64,000 nt of DNA, from assembly GCA_951394045.1 (NCBI GenBank), contig OX595996.1:1-64000 (forward strand). The letters are read 5' to 3'. The notes under the pieces were generated by a model. That model saw nothing but the letters and a program-made list of their open reading frames with translations. It was not told the origin of the DNA and did no database searches. Position 1 is the stretch's first letter. Each line of letters begins with the position of its first letter. Below, in pieces: positions 52,803 to 62,659 of the stretch. Made by a program: the position numbers and the translations under genes. The stretch is from Nitzschia sp. DOCU1 (lineage: Eukaryota; Bacillariophyta; Bacillariophyceae; Bacillariales; Bacillariaceae).

Positions 52803-53182
52803 TTCTTCTACTTTGTTATCCGCCGGGGCGGTGGGTAGGAAATGCATGCAATGACATTGCATTATATTTGTATTGAATAGATTAGCAATCAATATCAACA
52901 GCAAAACTAGCAAATTTGTCTACCGGTAGCTCTATTCGGCAAGAGCACTTATCTACTAGCTAGAGTAGAGTAGCTGTTAGTGCAAATCCCGGCTCAGACC
53001 CGAAAGAAGAGAGCGAGGCCGAATCTGCCTTTACTGTTACCTCTATTGTATGATACATACTACGAGTAGCTACTATACCGGTAGCTAGCTACTAGATAGC
53101 TCTATTCGTACTGAGGCTATTAGCTGTCTATCTACGTACCAGGTACCAGGTAGTTATTCTATGATAGTAGGCAAAGCTCTAG
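52803..53182. other. Spacer with CTAG/ACCGGTA short repeats
   Basis: 380 bases. From about 52920 there are many short palindromic words (TACCGGTA, CTAGCTA, GGTACCAGGTA). No gene is seen. Confidence 0.5.
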
Positions 53183-53768
53183 CTAGGCCCACTTGTTTTT
53201 TCGCTTTTGTGCCCGCTTTTCTCGTTTTTCTTGCGACGCCCCAGCATTATTGCTGTTTGATTCTTCCTTGTTGTCTTGGTCGTTCTGTTTCTTGTTGTTG
53301 CCGCCCCCGAAATTCCTGTAGAACATCCACCCCGCCCATGCCGGCACTCCCCACAAAAGATAAAACCATTTTGGAGAATGCAAGGCCGTGGTGAATTGTA
53401 GCAGCAAAGTCAATCCTAACAAATCCAAATGCGCACCCCCCACCAAATCTTTACTCTTTGTAGTGTTTGTATTCTTGGCTTGATCCAAAATGCCTACATA
53501 GCTAAAGACTTGGAGTGCCCATGTCAATGCTACGCCCAGTATATAATAAAGCGTCCAATCATGATCCAATCCCAAGAGTAATAAAATGTAGACTAGATTG
53601 GTAGCAATCAGAATCGGTTGATAGACATTTGCCGTGGCTTCCTTGGCTGTAGTGCATAGCAATGCAAACGTTAGAACGTGCCGTGTCATCATGCAACGAC
53701 GCGCGTCATGTCATGTTACGTCATTTTCACCTACCTGCCGCCGCCTTTTTCGCTGCTGCATTTGCCAT
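53183..53768 (-). CDS. TMEM208/SND2-like ER membrane protein, two exons
   Basis: Exon 1 is 53768-53735 (34 bases, MANAAAKKAAA and one base) and exon 2 is 53646-53183, with an 88-base intron (GTAGGT...ACAG). The product is 165 residues. Without exon 1 the frame would start in intron sequence. Three to four membrane helices (PILIATNLVYILLLLG, LYYILGVALTWALQVFSY, LDLLGLTLLLQFTT, WFYLLWGVPAWAGWMF) are followed by a polar, strongly basic tail (EKREKRAQKRKNKWA). This layout, the length and the YLLWGVPAW region fit TMEM208, called SND2 in yeast, an ER protein in a targeting route for tail-anchored and other membrane proteins. The N-terminus KKAAAAKEATANVY also fits. Confidence 0.82.
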
Positions 53769-54125
53769 GATCTAGTCGATTGATTAATGAATAGAATGAG
53801 CGGAGGAGGATGTTGTATAGGAAGTGTTTGTTTGGAGTAGCTAGAGAGGTGGATGCCACACAATGGTGCTTGTCGTGGTTTCTTCTGATGGACGGGGTTC
53901 GTACAGTACACCAACCGTCAGTCAGTCGACGACTCTGAAGGTGCTGGGTCCAAAGAGTCAAATCGCCGCGCGCTTCGTGCGTGACCACCAGACCTACAAA
54001 CGACTGTATCGTGGCAGTCAACCCAAGAGAATAGCAAGGAAAGTCACTTTCCTTCTTCAACGCAGCAACTCAACGAATGGGGCAACGGACCATGGTGAAG
54101 CATCCCATAACTCCATCGCATCATC
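53769..54125. promoter_or_regulatory. Divergent promoter region
   Basis: 357 bases between the start codons of the TMEM208-like gene (minus) and the four-helix membrane protein (plus); both promoters must lie here. No element can be assigned with confidence. Confidence 0.4.
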
Positions 54126-55163
54126 ATGCCCGACCCATCCTCTTCCTCCTCACTATCTTCTGCTGCTCCCACGACACCCCCACGTGGTAGCAGCAGTAGT
54201 AATGACATGAATCATCGTCAGTCACAAAATCCCTATGAAAATCCGTGGGAATCTGCCGCTAACGATCGCCATTATAATTATGCGCCTACTGTACAAGCCG
54301 AAACGCCCACATCGACCATTGCCTTGTTGAACGGCGACACAAACCACACAACACCATCACGACAACAAGTCTCGTGTGCCTTTCAATGTTTTCAGGCGTG
54401 TCATGTAGTGGATATTTTCGGGGCAAGTTCTCTGCTGATTTATGACTTGCTACAAGTGTGGAACGTAGATCAAATGGCGGCGATTGCCTTGCTTTCGCTA
54501 GCCAGCGTGTGGATGGTACGGGGCGTCTTGGCCAAAACGACGCGTTGCGGGGTCTCTGTGAGTGCCACTATCAGCTTTGCCCTGGGGTTACTCTATGGAA
54601 GTTGTGCCTTGATTTTATGGGGACTCAGTGTCGCCCACAATCAAAAGGAATGTTTAGTCTTTCCATCGTGGTGGTGTAGCAACGTGGGACAAGCGACCAT
54701 GGCGTTGCTACTAGTCATTCTAGCTACCTATGAAGGCATTCGCTACATTTGGATACGACAATGGATGTGGCAAGAAAGTACACAAGTAAGAGATGACTTG
54801 AATGTTTCCGAAATGGATGCTTCACCGAGACGGCCGCGGGCACCCTGGTGGTGGACTACTCATTCTACAGCAACAACAAACTACCAAGAACCACTATTAC
54901 AATCCAGTCGGACTCGTCCTCATTGGTCCACCTCCAATGATACGGGATATAGTATGGATGCAGGAGTCGGAACGCCCGTTCGTTCAGGAAACTGGTGGCC
55001 GTTTGGCGGTCGACGACGAGGACGATCCAGTTCGGGAGCACGGGATGATGCTTCCGTGGAGTATGCTAGTTTGAATGAAGATTGGGCGAGTCGGTCAGAA
55101 CAAGATCCATTTTGGTGGACACGAGATGACAATCATAATAACGCAAATGGAGGGCAAACGTGA
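54126..55163 (+). CDS. Four-pass membrane protein of unknown function
   Basis: 345 residues, single exon. The first 80 residues are Ser/Pro/Asn-rich and polar. A membrane block at about 90-215 follows, with four hydrophobic segments: VVDIFGASSLLIYDLLQVW, AAIALLSLASVWMVRGVL, ATISFALGLLYGSCALILWG and ATMALLLVILATYEGIRYIW. The C-terminal 120 residues are polar, with Trp-rich patches (WWWTTHS and NWWPFGGRRRGRS). There is no cleavable signal peptide. The W-rich basic tail might touch lipid or coat proteins, but I recognise no family. It is transcribed divergently from the TMEM208-like gene, which is not evidence of shared function in a diatom. Confidence 0.65.
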   Translation: MPDPSSSSSLSSAAPTTPPRGSSSSNDMNHRQSQNPYENPWESAANDRHYNYAPTVQAETPTSTIALLNGDTNHTTPSRQQVSCAFQCFQACHVVDIFGASSLLIYDLLQVWNVDQMAAIALLSLASVWMVRGVLAKTTRCGVSVSATISFALGLLYGSCALILWGLSVAHNQKECLVFPSWWCSNVGQATMALLLVILATYEGIRYIWIRQWMWQESTQVRDDLNVSEMDASPRRPRAPWWWTTHSTATTNYQEPLLQSSRTRPHWSTSNDTGYSMDAGVGTPVRSGNWWPFGGRRRGRSSSGARDDASVEYASLNEDWASRSEQDPFWWTRDDNHNNANGGQT

Positions 55164-55631
55164 AGTGGCTGCTTGCAGGGGCAAAGACAAGCTTGTATCG
55201 ATAATAGTAGTTGATGTATACGAGGTCGAACATGATGCACATGTCTGTGTCAATCAAATCTTTTATCTATAGCATCCAAGATTATCTCTAGCATGATAGC
55301 CAGTGTCGGGGAATGAATCTAGCATGATACTAGCTAGCATCGGGAAAAAGTCGAGATGGACGACGATGGCTACTTTACGGCCGGAGCGAGTCTCGTCTAT
55401 CCGAAAACAATATTGGTCGTTCAATCCAGCAGCAACTACTACAACGACCAGTAATAGATGTACCTAGATCATGTTATTACTTGCTAACAATATGACTATA
55501 CTGCTCTTTCCAATATTGCTGGGATCGGTTGCGTCCCATCATCGCGCTACTAGCTAAATCCACCACATGGCAGTATTCGAGCAATATGAGATGGTACGTT
55601 TCTATTATACCAGCTGCACCTATATATTTAG
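55164..55631. other. Intergenic spacer
   Basis: 468 bases between convergent genes, with CTAGCATGATA-type repeated words near 55290-55340. No gene is seen. Confidence 0.4.
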
Positions 55632-56495
55632 CTAGCTACTTGTTGAGACTGTGATTTCAAACTCCAAAGAAGAAAAGGGCGGTACAACGACTTCACCCGT
55701 TCGCTTACGATAGCCCTCCGATCCGTATCCATAGTCGGATCGTATCCTTAACAGTGCAGTCTCTCCAACAGCCATGGAAGCAATGCCAAGTTGCATTCCT
55801 CGAATCAGCTTTGAACTTGGTCCGACTACCACGGAATACTCGTCGTTTGCATCAAATTCCATACCTGCTGGGAATTCTTGTCGCGTCGATTTTAGACGTT
55901 TGGCTGCCATGATGAGTTTCTTGCATCCAATTTTGGAAACGGCTCCTCCTACAGACTCTTGAATAAATGATTCTGTAAAAAAGGTCTCCACGTCGGTCAA
56001 TTTGGATTCATCAATGGCTTGATTGCGAAACATTGCCACAATGGCGTCGTCGTCCATTCCCTGCTGCTGGGATAGCCAGCAGGAAATTACTTCATCGGTA
56101 GACCAGTTGGCAGTGGCTAGCCGTCCCTTGTAGGATATTGTGGCCGTTTCTCCTTCTGTTAATGTATTTCCGGATCCATCGGTGGATAAGATCCTTTTCA
56201 GGACGCCAGCGTCATTTGATAAATCGACCCACTCATCCTTTTCATCGTTACCATCCGACGTAGCAGCAGTAACCGTAGCAGTAGCCGGGGGCACGTAGTC
56301 TTTGATGCAACGATGACGCCATGTCTGACGAGAAAAGGGCCGAACGAACTTGTCTTCATCGATGATAGATCCCCGTGGTTTGTTGTTGTTGTTGACGGTC
56401 AAAATGGTGAATCCTTCGATCCGCGTCGAAACAACAAGAACGACAAGAAGTAAAACGAGGGCCACGACCGTAGAAGAAGTAGTTTGCTGCTTCAT
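55632..56495 (-). CDS. FKBP-type peptidyl-prolyl isomerase, probably plastid targeted
   Basis: 287 residues from the ATG at 56495; upstream of it the frame has no ATG. The signal peptide SSTVVALVLLLVVLVVSTRIEG is followed by Phe, consistent with the diatom plastid-import site, then an Asn/Arg-rich stretch. The FKBP fold is split: the first strand lies near GETATISYKGRLA (about 120), then comes an insertion of roughly 75 residues, then SSKLIRGMQLGIASMAVGE, RIRSDYGYGSEGY and VPPFSSLEFEITV (about 220-285). The family interconverts cis and trans prolyl peptide bonds; the conserved YGYG and VPP...LEFE elements are present. The insertion is unusual for single-domain FKBPs and may reduce or redirect activity. 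Confidence 0.85.
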   Translation of the reverse strand: MKQQTTSSTVVALVLLLVVLVVSTRIEGFTILTVNNNNKPRGSIIDEDKFVRPFSRQTWRHRCIKDYVPPATATVTAATSDGNDEKDEWVDLSNDAGVLKRILSTDGSGNTLTEGETATISYKGRLATANWSTDEVISCWLSQQQGMDDDAIVAMFRNQAIDESKLTDVETFFTESFIQESVGGAVSKIGCKKLIMAAKRLKSTRQEFPAGMEFDANDEYSVVVGPSSKLIRGMQLGIASMAVGETALLRIRSDYGYGSEGYRKRTGEVVVPPFSSLEFEITVSTSS

Positions 56496-56998
56496 GGCGA
56501 TGATTCTGGTAACAGAGATGTCGTTCGCCAATCGTACTTCTTGACAAGGATGCTTCTTTCTTGCTAGCTAGCAAAAGTAGAGGACCACAACAACAGTTTG
56601 TGGCTTTGAAACGCGAGAGTTTTTCGTCTTTTTGATGACTGACGCACGCCCGCAAAACAGGCGTAGGAGATGATGCCGACATGTATTCCATTGAGTCATG
56701 AACAGTCTTGGTTGTTGTTAACGTTGTTCCGGGTGCCGCTGGATGCCGGTCCCGATCCTTGGTTCGACCAACACCGCGTTGGCTGGGTAACTAGGTAGTT
56801 CAGACCGATATCTAGCTGATACTCTGTAGAATGTCAACTATTAGTAGGGAATCCCATAGTCATCGCGATGAAACGCTGTTGGCATCATTGCACTGGCTGG
56901 ACGCCCCTCCTCGTCGCCTTTGTGTGCAATAGAGCCTCCAGCCACAAAAGAGTCCCGAGGGAACAATGCAAATAACTAGTACTAGTAGTATAGATAAC
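56496..56998. other. Intergenic spacer
   Basis: 503 bases holding the FKBP-gene promoter and the 3' end of the nuclease gene. An overlapping 111-codon minus-strand frame is a shadow of the FKBP leader. Confidence 0.4.
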
Positions 56999-58697
56999 TT
57001 AAAGAATGAATGCCACCGCCACGGCGAAGATAGACGTGGCCCAGATGAAACTTGAACGCGCCCTCGCACTCGATTCAAGTCCATATCGGCTATCATTGGA
57101 GCCTTCCCAATTGGCAGGATCGCGGACTGCTACTTTCAACTCTTCGGTACTCGCCCCTGCGTCGGGACGCTCTCCACTGTACAGCAAATTGTTGAAGTGT
57201 GGCAAGTTGATAATTCCCGTTTCTGGAAAGTCGTCAGGCAAGGCAGATTCTCCTTCGGCGTACACTTCTAGTCCAGGATCCGCCAAAGTGCCACCATTAT
57301 TGAAAACGGTCAGCGGGCGTTGAGCTCCCGAAGCGCTGAGGCAGTAAATGAAAATGGGTTCCCCATCCGTGGATGGCGACAATGTACCCTCCACATCCTC
57401 AAATTGCGATTCATACGATTGGGTGGTATCATCGCCCAAGCCAATACCAAATAATTTGCCACCCCGTTCAAAGCCAGCAGGAGTCACGAACTTTAGAAAG
57501 AGAACAAAGGTTAGATGGGATTGTCTCGACTCCCTCCTCCGATGATAGTAAACTAGTACTCACTTTGATTGTTCCATCTGGCGCCCCATCTTGTTCCAGA
57601 AACTTTTCACCGTCCCAGGGGTTGTCCGTCACGTACAGTTCAAACCCTTCTTCCATGGGGGCAAAGGCATAAAAGCCGAGGCTCAAGGGCTTGTCGGTAT
57701 TCAACAGCCAAATAACAAAGTCGCCTTCCTCGTACATGTCGCAGCTATTGGCTTCAAAAGTCGGCGCTAGAGTGGGCAGAGCCTCACACTTTTCATAAAT
57801 CAAACGCCCACTTTCAGGTAGAGGTGAGGCCGGTTCAAAGACAACCGACGCCAAATCTGGAAAATCAACAAATGGATTGCGATTCCCTTGCCAATTGGCG
57901 CAAACCTTGTTATTGCGCTCAATCTCTCGTTCATCAGGCGGATCTTCCATGTGCCACGCCAACATTTGCGAGAGATAGGCCATGTCTCGTTCAGGTTGAA
58001 AGGGACAATCGGTCAATCGAAGGTCTAGTGTAAAGGGTTCAGTTCCATCGTACCGCAAATCCATATACATGAGTGCACGGGCAATATCGCCCTTGACCGA
58101 AGCCGGTGGTTCAAAGACGCGATTGCAACTGCAAGTATCCTCCGCACTACCTTCTGCGGGTGCCACACACGTTTCGGGCTGTGTCAAGACTTGACATTTT
58201 CCAAAATATTTGTCAGATGATACAATCGAGGAGAGGGCAGTTGCAGCTCGGACATTGTGAATATCCGTCAGATCAGGACCAAAAACTCCAACGCCTCTCA
58301 AAAGTGGAAACATAGGCTTTCGGACCCATCCCCGTTCTCCAAACGGGAATATAGGAGTTTCCTTATCTGAATAAATCAGTCGGATCGTACCGGGCTCATC
58401 TCCGGCATCGACATCGATCAAGGCGCCCCACAGGTCTTCGATGCCTGGATCAAGGTTATTAGTGAAATTCACTTGAATGCGGTGTGTCCCGAAAATAAGA
58501 GCATGAACCGTGTCCCGATCCCAGGCCGAGACATCCCCCGGCATGCCAGCATAATACGTGGCGGGATCGCAATCATCAAAGATCTGGTCGACGGGAGGGA
58601 ACGGGTCCGTGGCGTCTGCTTCGCCCCCTGTTGCGTTTTGTGCCTGAACTGCGCCCAGCGCCATTGCGAGAAAGGCTATCAGAGGAAGCTTCATCAT
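56999..58697 (-). CDS. Secreted endonuclease I-type nuclease, two exons
   Basis: Exons 58697-57564 and 57490-56999, with a 73-base phase-0 intron (GTGAGT...AAAG), give 541 residues. The signal peptide is MMKLPLIAFLAMALGAVQAQ. Endonuclease I motifs: DLTDIHNVRAATALSSIV, YFGKCQVL, ARALMYMDLRYDGTEPFTL, MLAWHMEDPPDEREIERNN and WQGNRNPFVDFPDLA. This is the family of secreted, metal-dependent, non-specific nucleases. A second domain spans the intron, and the end (SFIWATSIFAVAVAFIL) is a hydrophobic tail that suggests anchoring. It is related to the 50.97-kb gene over the whole length, including the tail, but in the opposite orientation and with an intron the other lacks. Confidence 0.87.
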
Positions 58698-59672
58698 GGT
58701 CAATCGATATTGTCTACGAGTACCAGTAACTGCAACTTCTAGAGGAGGAGCAGGGCAGTGACTCGTGGGTATTATTGTAGAGTCCATGACCTTTGCCGAC
58801 AGGGTGTTTTGACTCTTGTGAAATTGCCGAAATCTTCTCACATTGTAATTTTGGCAAGATCGCCATGAAAAAGTGACGGAGCTAATGCCAGTTGCGAGAA
58901 ATTTCGGTCACAAACACTCTGGCAGTCGTGTCGGTCACATGCCCGACGACAAATTTAGTACGTAGTATAAAATTTAGAATCGTTAAACTCTTATACATGA
59001 AAGAATAAACAGCTCATGCTTTGTGACACTGTGGCGACTGCTGCCACAAACACGATTTATGACCAAAACATTCGTGGGCGGTCGAAGGAAAGACGATCTT
59101 CCCGTGACGTCATGTCATTGATGGCATGGGTGTCAAGACCTCACCCGCGATCCTCCCGAAGTTGAAGCTTCGATCCGATGATTGGCATATCACATTTTGC
59201 TACACTGAAACATTCCTGAAGACACAAGAGATGGTGCTTGCGAGGGGCTTGATGTCACCTTTCATTTGAATGGGTAACCGCCGCCAAAGAACGAACGTTC
59301 TAGCAGATTTGGCGACCTTCAGAGAGATCAATAGTGATGCTTGTTTTATGAATAGCTATGGTGAATATGGCTAGAGAGACTGTGCCTCCCGCCCCCGGGC
59401 CTCGACAGTCAACCGTGGATCATCGCGATGCAGAAGCGGAATGAATCTACATGCCAGCAATGTGAATCTTGAGATTTGCAACCAACTGATTGCTGAACAA
59501 GCAATCACTAATGCAGACTCGTATAACTAATGGTCTCTAGCAAAAATATGCTACATATTAGCTGGTATTGCGGTGTGCTGATGTTGTTGATAGAGTAGCT
59601 ACTAGCAAAAGCAAAAATCACCACTCTGGTGCCCCGTTTTCAAATTTTCAAAAGCTGATAGCGTAGCTAGCG
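58698..59672. other. Intergenic spacer
   Basis: 975 bases with no frame of note. The nuclease promoter lies at the left end. A TGACGTCA palindrome (CRE-like) occurs at about 59104-59111 (cgtgacgtcatg). Confidence 0.45.
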
Positions 59673-60311
59673 TCACAGATCCTCAATCAAAAAGACCCCC
59701 GAGTCTGATCGTGACTGTTCTGTAATAGGTAGTGGGAAGGTTGTTGCCCCAGCACCATCGTATTGCCAGCCCGGATGATAAGGTGCCTCGTCTACCATCA
59801 TCATATGGCTGCAAGGAGCTTCCATCCCTTCTTCATCGGCAGTGTCACCAGGATTCCAATCAGTAGCTCCATCTTCTGTGATCTTTAGCGTCCTGGTCCG
59901 GATAAGATTTTGTACGATCATGTGATTGTGAAGGCGTTGCTGCTTTTCATGAGACATGCTAGTGTGGGTTGACATGGGGTTCAGAGCATGCTGATTCGCA
60001 ACAGAATGATTCCCTCGGAGGATTCCATTTACGATTCTTTCAAACATCTGGTAGTCTCGATATTCAGCCAACGCTTCTTGATGCAGCAACTGGACCTCGG
60101 AAAGCGTTTTCTTCATTCCGCCCCCTTGAATGTGAATCGGCACCGACTTTGTCATCAGCTCAGGAAACTGCTGGGGAGGCGTAGCGACCATCATATCGTC
60201 ATACAAGTTATGTTCTCGTAGTTCTGGTGTCGATGGCAGAGAAACTCGAGAAAAACCAAACGTTGGAGCAGCATTGTCGTTGCTACGAGTGCTAACCGAT
60301 CGCCTCGGCAT
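59673..60311 (-). CDS. Diatom-specific family protein, paralogue 1
   Basis: 212 residues from the ATG at 60311 (A at -3). The frame is open further upstream, to 60899, with other ATGs at 60326 and 60386, so the N-terminus is uncertain; upstream sequence overlaps the 3' end of the next gene and lacks protein character. The core block is MKKTLSEVQLLHQEALAEYR, followed by DYQMFERIVNGILRG, and the C-terminus ends SGVFLIEDL. Both blocks match the protein at 62660-63589. The rest is polar, with His/Met-rich stretches. I recall many similar short proteins in pennate diatoms, with no known function. No targeting signal is present. Confidence 0.6.
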   Translation of the reverse strand: MPRRSVSTRSNDNAAPTFGFSRVSLPSTPELREHNLYDDMMVATPPQQFPELMTKSVPIHIQGGGMKKTLSEVQLLHQEALAEYRDYQMFERIVNGILRGNHSVANQHALNPMSTHTSMSHEKQQRLHNHMIVQNLIRTRTLKITEDGATDWNPGDTADEEGMEAPCSHMMMVDEAPYHPGWQYDGAGATTFPLPITEQSRSDSGVFLIEDL

Positions 60312-60835
60312 CGTGATGTCTATCATCAGTTTTCTTCCGTGAGTAGATGGGAAGATTTTGAAAGTTGTGAGACGATCGACCGGCATCGCGACGCCCGGAG
60401 CCAATGCCGCTGAGCTTGCTTCCGGCTGGAAAACGGCGCGAACCGTGGCACATGTTGTCACGGTGTCAAAATCCCTCCAATGAGAATGCACAATGATGTC
60501 AAAAAAGGATGGCTGCGAGTGTCGGCAGTCGAAGAGATCGGAGCATGGGTGACTAACCCGAATAGCTGAGCCGACAACCCATTCCTTTCGTGATATACCG
60601 CTCAGACGGTAGTTGGTACTACTATGCTGCCCGCAGAGTACAGCGGCACGCCCCACATCAACGGGCAAATAGCTACTAGACACTGCAAGCAGTGATGGGG
60701 ATGTTAAAGTTGTCGTAGAATAGGAAACGCGTCTACTATTGTTATCCACAACCCTGCCGCTGTGTGGGTGGACGGCAATAATTATCAGCTGTACGTGTGT
60801 GAGACAACCCAGGGCACCACTGTCAGTAGTAGTGA
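60312..60835. other. Spacer between two minus-strand genes
   Basis: 524 bases. The frame of the gene to the left extends through it without a stop but without motifs; I read it as promoter plus the 3' flank of the lumenal-protein gene. Confidence 0.4.
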
Positions 60836-61810
60836 TCACAGCTGCTGGGAAAGTTGAGTGGCGTCTTCGATATCGGAAGGTCGTATAAGATCCAACCATT
60901 TTTGGAGGGTATCCGCTGCCTCCTGAAGTAGCTCGTAGATTTCCTTCAAATCAGCGCTAGTCTCGTCCAAGTACAGTTCAGCCTGAGCGTCTTCTACAAG
61001 AGTCTGAATCCGGTTCCGGTATAGATCCCTCAAGTCCAAGTCGGCGGTAATAACCGTCTTGACATCGGGCAGCCGATCTTCCCGGATCAGCTGCTTTCGA
61101 ATTTCTGGGGGTGCTGTCAAGGCGTAAGTTTCGCCAAATCGTAGACTGGAAGTGTAGATATTCATAGCAGATCGAATGTTTGAGCCGGATAATCTGCTGA
61201 ACAATTGCATATCTTGTGAGAAATTGCCGCTAAAGGCTGCCCGACGCCGTCGTTTTACACCGTCGTTTGCAGGGGGTGGTTCAATCATCATTCTCAGTTT
61301 GTCGTAGATTTCCACCCGGTCGTCTAGCGTCCTATTCCCACCAGTTGAAGATTCATTTTGCAAAGCCAGGCCAGCTGCCACTAGTGACAGCGCGTCGTCC
61401 AAGAGAATCTTTTGCCGAATTGTCGGTACCAAGGCCTCGATTGGGGCTACCGGTCGATTTTCCAGTGGATTTGTTTGCCGTGACTGCGAATCGTCTTCCG
61501 CGTTGGCATTCAGCAATGGTGAAATGCCGCTCGTTGCCAGCACTCCAATCAAAGTAATGAGACTCTTACGTCTTGTGCGATCCAAATTGTCATTGGATCT
61601 TGTCGGAAGGGAGAAATGAGAAGCACCGTCATCACGTTCCGCCCCATAAGGGTATCGGCATACTTCCGCCTCGTCACAAAGACTTCTCATTCTCGGCACT
61701 AGCGGATGATGACGCTGCGTTCGGAAGAGCCAGGCTTTGGAAGGATCGACTTGCCAAATGAGAACACATAACATTATGCCGCCTTGGAAAGAACCGAACG
61801 CCCCGAACAT
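60836..61810 (-). CDS. Thylakoid lumen protein with Tat-type signal
   Basis: 324 residues, single exon. The N-terminus is a signal peptide (GGIMLCVLIWQ) with a cleavage-type SKA|WLF, Trp replacing the usual Phe of the diatom plastid motif. A Ser/Arg-rich transit stretch leads to a twin-arginine lumen signal, RRKSLITLIGVLATSG and then PLLNANA|EDD. The three-part presequence predicts delivery across the thylakoid membrane. The mature part (about 220 residues) is helical, with a basic patch (VKRRRRAAFSGNF), FGETYALTAPPEIR, and a C-terminal helix pair (LKEIYELLQEAADTLQKWLDLI). A helical bundle resembling PsbQ-like lumen proteins is possible but not shown. Targeting is the firm part. Confidence 0.72.
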   Translation of the reverse strand: MFGAFGSFQGGIMLCVLIWQVDPSKAWLFRTQRHHPLVPRMRSLCDEAEVCRYPYGAERDDGASHFSLPTRSNDNLDRTRRKSLITLIGVLATSGISPLLNANAEDDSQSRQTNPLENRPVAPIEALVPTIRQKILLDDALSLVAAGLALQNESSTGGNRTLDDRVEIYDKLRMMIEPPPANDGVKRRRRAAFSGNFSQDMQLFSRLSGSNIRSAMNIYTSSLRFGETYALTAPPEIRKQLIREDRLPDVKTVITADLDLRDLYRNRIQTLVEDAQAELYLDETSADLKEIYELLQEAADTLQKWLDLIRPSDIEDATQLSQQL

Positions 61811-62659
61811 CTTGGTAGTGCTCAGGCACGTAGTTGATGGTTCCCCTTGCGATCCTTGCCCGTTTTAACTGGGTATTGTGAATCGCGGGCGATGCTTGTT
61901 TTCATTCCCCAATTGTCACCTTCCTTTTCCCGGGGGGTAGTGATAGACTATCACCATCACAATCCCAAAGCTGTTCGCTATTTACTCTAATGCGGTATGT
62001 GATTGGAAACGCAAGAAGGTATCGTTTGGTCTCTCCTCATTCGGTGGGGTCCATCAAAATGTGTGGCTCTGCTTGTTTTGGAAATTGCTTCCGCCAGAAT
62101 GAACGAATGACGTTTGTGAATTCATCGCCAGCTACCGTACCGTAGGTTCCATTGTTACTGTACTTCAATCTTGCCTACCCTGTTCGATGGTCGCGAATTT
62201 GCGATTCTTTCTTTCTCTTCAACTACGTTTTATAAAGACACATTGAGATGCAGCGAAGCCGATAAATATCAACGAAGAAAAAAATCATTCTACTTTTACT
62301 TTCTGTGAGGTACGTATTGCTATGGCCCCCAACGAATGACGTTGGTACAACGCAAGTACCGAGATTCGAAAGGGAAGCAGCCTCAAAAAAGAACTAAACC
62401 GCAATCAGAATTCCGGGAATAGGAATCCAGTACCGGGTGTCGTGTAGAGGCTGGTGTTAGAGGCTTGGAGCGAACCCCCCCCAAATGCCTCTGATAAAAG
62501 TCAACCAACCCCAGAAATTCCACATTTCCTCTCCGAAATTGATGAGTCGCAGATTCGTTTGCCAACGATAATACTTTACTTGATGGGTTCGGGGTCGGGT
62601 TTACGTCTTCATTCTCCACCACTCATTGCATCTCCATCCTTTTCAATAGAATCTTAACC
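61811..62659. promoter_or_regulatory. Divergent intergenic region
   Basis: 849 bases between the lumenal-protein gene (minus) and the second family paralogue (plus); both promoters lie here. No gene or repeat is seen inside. Confidence 0.4.

Noticed and set aside
60312..60899. Upstream extension of the paralogue-1 frame
   Set aside because: It overlaps the 3' end of the lumen-protein gene and has no similarity to paralogue 2 or other protein character.
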